NCBI GenBank assembly: GCA_035762665.1 | Contig: DASTNZ010000040.1 | Span: 48,940 to 112,939, forward strand | Origin: JASLBX01 sp035762665 | Lineage (GTDB): Bacteria > Actinomycetota > Actinomycetes > Jiangellales > Jiangellaceae | Reading direction: 5' to 3' | Length of the DNA stretch: 64,000 nt | Part shown: one piece after another, positions 60,893 through 64,000 of the stretch | Layout: each line of letters starts with the position of its first letter | How positions within the stretch are numbered: position 1 is the first letter of the stretch | Notes under the pieces: generated by a model | Told to the model about the DNA's origin: nothing | The model's database searches: none | Seen by the model: only the letters and a program-made list of their open reading frames with translations | Program-made: the position numbers and the translations under genes

Positions 60893-61219
60893 TCAGGAAT
60901 CTTGAACCACCGGCCACCGGTCGGCGCCGACCTCGCGGGAGATCGTCCGCGCCGCCGAGCGCACCGCCTCGATCACGGTGTCGCTTGCCGGCCATTCGGT
61001 CGTCGGGACGACGATCGCCACCGCACCCGCGGCAAGCCCGGTCGCGTCGAACACTATGACCGCGACGCGGGACTCGCCGAGGACGGCTTCGTCACACTCG
61101 TATGCCAGGCCCGTAGCGCGCACATCGTCGAGTTGCTTGCGAAACTCGGCAGGGTCGGTAATGGCTTCGCCGGTCATGCTGCGCAGCGGCGATCCGTCCA
61201 ACAGCGCGCCCCGGGGCAC
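60893..61219 (-). pseudogene. IclR effector-domain remnant
   Basis: ITDPAEFRKQLDDVRATGLA, YECDEAVLGESRVAVIVFDA and AGAVAIVVPTTEWPASDTVI, then RSAARTISREVG, is the C-terminal half of an IclR-family regulator. The helix-turn-helix and first half of the effector domain are gone. The remnant overlaps the start of the ptsI remnant on the other strand. Confidence 0.75.
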
Positions 61220-62540
61220 TCGAGGCCGAGGCGGCGACCACGCCGCCCATCGGCGATCACCTAGCGGAGTGGCGCCGAGTGCGAAGTGCGGTGGCCCTGG
61301 TCCGGCGCGAGGCCGTTCAGACCCGCGCGCGCACCCTCGTCGCGGCCGACCTGACTCCGGCCCAGGCGGCAGCGCTCGACCGGGAAATCGTCGCCGGGAT
61401 CGTGCTCGCCAACGGCAGTCCGACGGCGCACAGCGCCATCCTGACCCGGTCGCGCGGGATCCCGGCCGTCGTGGGCGCTGGGCCTGACGTGCTCGGCATC
61501 GCCGACGGGACGACCGTGGCGCTGGACGGAGAAGCCGGTCGCCTGGTGGTCGACCCCGATCCGGAGACGCTCGTTCAGCTGAAAGCGCAGGCGGCCGAAC
61601 GGGATCGGCTGCTGGCAGAGCGCTGGAGGCCGCGGCCCGCCCCGCGGTAACGAGCGACGGGATCGAGGTTCACGTCGCAGCCAACGTCGGGAGCGTGGAC
61701 GACGCTACGGCTGCGGCCGGACACGGGGCGGACCTGGCCGGGCTCATCCGCACCGAGTTCCTGTTCCTAGGCCGGGACGCGGCACCTTCGATCGACGAGC
61801 AGGAAGCCGCCTACCGTTCGGTGGCGGCGCTGGCCGGCCGACGGGCCGTCATCCGCACGCTCGACGTCGGCGGGGACAAGCCGTTGCCTTATGTTGACCA
61901 GCCGGCCGAGGCGAACCCGTTCCTCGGCCTGCGTGGCCTGCGGCTGGCCCTGGCCAAGCCCAATCTATTGCGAGACCAGCTGGCGGCAATCAGCCGGGTG
62001 GCCGCCGATCATCCGGTGAGCGTGATGTTCCCCATGGTCAGTCACGTGGACGAACTGCTTGCCGCTCGTCACTTCCTTGACGAAGTGGGAAATCCCTCTC
62101 CCGCCGGCCTGGAAGTAGGAATGATGATCGAGGTTCCCGCCGCGGCGTTGAAGGCGGCTGCGTTCGTCCCGCACCTCGACTTCGTGAGCATCGGTACGAA
62201 CGACCTCTCGCAGTACGCGCTCGCGGCAGAGCGTGGCAACGAAGCCGTGGCAGCCAGTGCCGATCCGCTGGATCCCGGCGTGCTGCGGCTCATAGATGCC
62301 GTTTGCCAGGCAGTATCCGGTTCTGGTGTGCGAGTTGCTGTGTGCGGCGAAATGGCGGCCGACCCGGCCGCGGTGCCGCTGCTGATCGGGCTCGGCGTCG
62401 AGGAGCTGAGCGTAGGTCCATACTCGGTGCCGGTCGTCAAGCAGGCGGTGCGGAATCTGTGCATGTCTGCCTGCCGTGAGCTGGCCCGCCATGCGCTCAG
62501 CCTGCCGTCCGCGGCCCACGTGCGCGCACTGGTCGAGTGA
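61216..62540 (+). pseudogene. PTS enzyme I (PtsI), truncated and frameshifted
   Basis: The frame from 61216 starts inside the protein, with LTPAQAAALDREIVAGIVLA and SPTAHSAILTRSRGIPAVVG (the phosphohistidine), then DGTTVALDGEAGRLVVDPDP. At about 61615-61625 a frameshift occurs; the second frame, LEAAARPAVTSDGIEVHVAA, continues through GLIRTEFLFLGRD, RTLDVGGDKPLPYVDQPAEA, FVSIGTNDLSQYALAAERGN and CGEMAADPAAVPLLIGLGV, to 62540. The N-terminal HPr-binding part is missing. No ptsH or EII gene is in the window. Confidence 0.82.
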
Positions 62541-62668
62541 CCGGGCTGGCCGGACTGGGCGGGTATCTGGCTGGAGCTGCGTTGCGGCGCGCCCGTGACG
62601 GTTTGCTGCCTGCCGATGCGGGTATGCCAGCCGAGCTATCGCGGCTCACTGATACTGAGGAGGTCCAG

Positions 62669-63220
62669 ATGCCGGACGTGGTTGACTTGATCATGGAGGA
62701 TCACCGCGAGGTCGAGCGCCTCTTCGAGATTCTCAAAACCGAACCGAGCCAGCGGCTCAACACGCTTCCAGTGCTGTCCGCGTTGCTCGTCGCGCATAGT
62801 CGGGCTGAGGAAGCTGCGGTCTACCCAGCCGCTCAACGGGAGATCGGGAACGACGAGGTGGCTCATAGCCAGGAGGAGCACATCCTTGTTGAACAGCTCC
62901 TGGAGCGCCTCAATTCGACCGACGTCGAGAGCAAGCAGTTCGACACGCTGCTGCGCCAACTGGAAGACGCGGTCAACGAGCATGTCGAGGAGGAGGAGAG
63001 CTCCGTCCTGCCGGCCATGCGCGACCAGATGGAACAGCAGCGGCGCGAGGAGTTAGGGGAATCGTTCGCGGACGCACGTGCTGAGCATCTGGGCGAGATG
63101 CCAGGAGAGGCCACCAAGGAGGAGCTCCTCCGGCAAGCCAAGAACCTGGGCATCAGTGGCGCGCAGGGCATGGAGAAGGACGAGCTGCGCAGGGAGTTGC
63201 AGAAGCGGGGCAAGAAGTAG
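62669..63220 (+). CDS. Hemerythrin HHE-domain protein with Rho-N/SAP-like tail
   Basis: 183 residues from ATG 62669 (GAGGAGG five bases upstream). DVVDLIMEDHREVERLFEIL and ALLVAHSRAEEAAVYPAAQR, SQEEHILVEQLLERL and NEHVEEEESSVLPAMRDQME give the His/Glu ligands of an HHE di-iron four-helix bundle. The tail TKEELLRQAKNLGISGAQGM is the Rho-N/SAP-like motif also seen in Ku, though with fewer of the GRS residues. Probably an oxygen or iron sensor/store. It follows the ptsI remnant and ends in a terminator. Confidence 0.85.
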   Translation: MPDVVDLIMEDHREVERLFEILKTEPSQRLNTLPVLSALLVAHSRAEEAAVYPAAQREIGNDEVAHSQEEHILVEQLLERLNSTDVESKQFDTLLRQLEDAVNEHVEEEESSVLPAMRDQMEQQRREELGESFADARAEHLGEMPGEATKEELLRQAKNLGISGAQGMEKDELRRELQKRGKK

Positions 63221-63230
63221 CGAGCCCGGG

Positions 63231-63268
63231 CGCCTCGGGGCAAGAGTGAACGGGGAGGCCCCGAGGCG
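63231..63268 (+). terminator. Hairpin terminator after the HHE gene
   Basis: CGCCTCGGGGC (63231-63241) pairs perfectly with GCCCCGAGGCG (63258-63268); the loop has 16 nt, and TTCGTTTGTT follows. Confidence 0.78.
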
Positions 63269-63761
63269 TTCGTTTGTTCGCAGCACATACCTCGATCTTG
63301 TGACCCCGCACGCGCGTGAATCTCGCGGCGTAGGGTGACGACCTTCTCGTCGCTGCTCGGTGCAGGCGATCTCATCGTGCCTACGATCCGGTGTGGTTCG
63401 ACATCTCTCGGAATCCGTTGCCGGAATTTTGTGCATCTGTTGCGTGACGGTTGTTGGGCCTGGTCTCTAGCCTGAAGTCAGCTTTCGCCCCTGTGCGGTC
63501 GATTCATTGGGGGGTCGCGTGGCAGAACTGGATCCGGCCCATGCAACCGGGTGCGCTCCAGGACCGAAATACGCACCGCCGGCTGCCGCTGCCTGCCTAG
63601 CGATGATGCGTGGCCACCCAGGCCATTCCGTGGTGAGCACGAAGGTGCGTGAGCCTGCCTGGCCACTGAGCCGTTCCCGGATTTGACCTCGGGGATCTGC
63701 GTCTGCGGCCAGGGCGGCTTACGACACCGACCCCACGATACGGAGAGAAAGGACGGTATCG
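63269..63761. other. Long leader region before the secreted peptidase gene
   Basis: About 490 bp without a convincing gene. A 56-codon frame at 63520 (GTG with GGGGGG four bases before) reads AELDPAHATGCAPGPKYAPP and stops at 63687, weak support only. The region has several GC-rich repeats and could hold a long 5' UTR for the downstream gene. I could not match a known riboswitch. Confidence 0.4.
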
Positions 63762-64000
63762 GTGTCTAGACGCCCCCTAGTCATCACCGCCGCCGCAGTG
63801 CTGGTGATCTCAGGCACCGCGTTCGCCGTGCCCGCCGCCGGTGACAGCGGCAGCACCGGCTCCGCGCTGGAGTCGGCCACGAACGCAGATCCCGATGCCC
63901 TCGCCATCAGCTATGTCAGGCAGCACGCCGACGATCTCGGCGTCAGCCCTGCAGATCTGAGCGAGGTCGTCGTCCAGTCCAGTTACACGAGCGAGCACAA
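63762..64000 (+). CDS. Secreted metallopeptidase, N-terminus (runs off window)
   Basis: 79 codons from GTG 63762 (RBS GAAAGGACGG). Residues 1-27 are a signal peptide (RRPLVITAAAVLVISGTAFA). The mature start has DPDALAISYVRQHADDLGVS then PADLSEVVVQSSYTSEH, the propeptide (FTP) motif of thermolysin/fungalysin-type (M4/M36) metallopeptidases. The catalytic domain lies outside the window, so the family call rests on the propeptide only. Confidence 0.7.
   Translation, partial: MSRRPLVITAAAVLVISGTAFAVPAAGDSGSTGSALESATNADPDALAISYVRQHADDLGVSPADLSEVVVQSSYTSEH

Noticed and set aside
63469..63720. c-di-AMP (ydaO) riboswitch upstream of the peptidase
   Set aside because: The conserved GAACC/GTCAGCTAA blocks of that class are not present.
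1..64000. CRISPR array, rRNA, tRNA or insertion sequence
   Set aside because: No regularly spaced repeats, no cloverleaf-like segment ending as a tRNA would, and no transposase-like frame was seen.

Overview
The window is high-GC DNA with dense genes on both strands and many 4-bp stop/start overlaps. It carries a WhiB-type regulator, two F420-type (LLM) oxidoreductases, a DUF222/13E12-type HNH nuclease behind a mycobacterial-type LexA box, Ku plus a LigD-type ligase, UdgX and a heliorhodopsin. Together these point to an actinomycete chromosome; I cannot name the genus. No rRNA, tRNA, CRISPR array, phage module or insertion sequence was seen.

Layout. 1-6.4 kb: a GAF protein running off the left edge, an aconitase remnant, a phosphoketolase reduced by large in-frame deletions, then a working-looking disaccharide phosphorylase pair (HAD mutase and GH65), an MBL-like protein, a STAS protein and a broken TetR gene. 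7.1-16.7 kb: one long, translationally coupled operon for a heptose-containing, carbamoylated glycan (carbamoyltransferase, GT2, GT9, two GT4-like enzymes, GmhA, HldE, SDR, GT9), faced by a UDP-glucuronate decarboxylase-like gene. 18-31.6 kb: stress and repair genes (CBS pair, BON/SRPBCC, methyltransferase, PEBP, LigD-type ligase, sigma factor, Ku, DJ-1/PfpI-like protein) mixed with many small proteins. 32-46 kb: VOC proteins, an ArsR-SRPBCC fusion, a secreted nuclease-like protein, a broken toxin with intact antitoxin, MtnA facing a class II aldolase, UdgX, and several decayed genes. 46-57.5 kb: transketolase, WhiB, HesB-like protein, glycosyltransferase with a hemerythrin-like partner, STAS, a kinase-LLM fusion, DUF2252, heliorhodopsin and an LLM oxidoreductase. 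57.6-64 kb: a decayed amino-acid permease, the SOS-boxed HNH nuclease, truncated PPOX, IclR and PtsI genes, a hemerythrin-like protein, and the start of a secreted metallopeptidase.

Three themes stand out. First, the heptose operon uses LPS-core-type chemistry in what looks like a Gram-positive, and it lacks GmhB and HldD. Second, about fifteen genes are broken, many by internal deletions and not just single-base shifts. Third, four otherwise unrelated proteins (Ku, a small basic protein and two hemerythrin-like proteins) share the same C-terminal Rho-N/SAP-like tail of about 35 residues.
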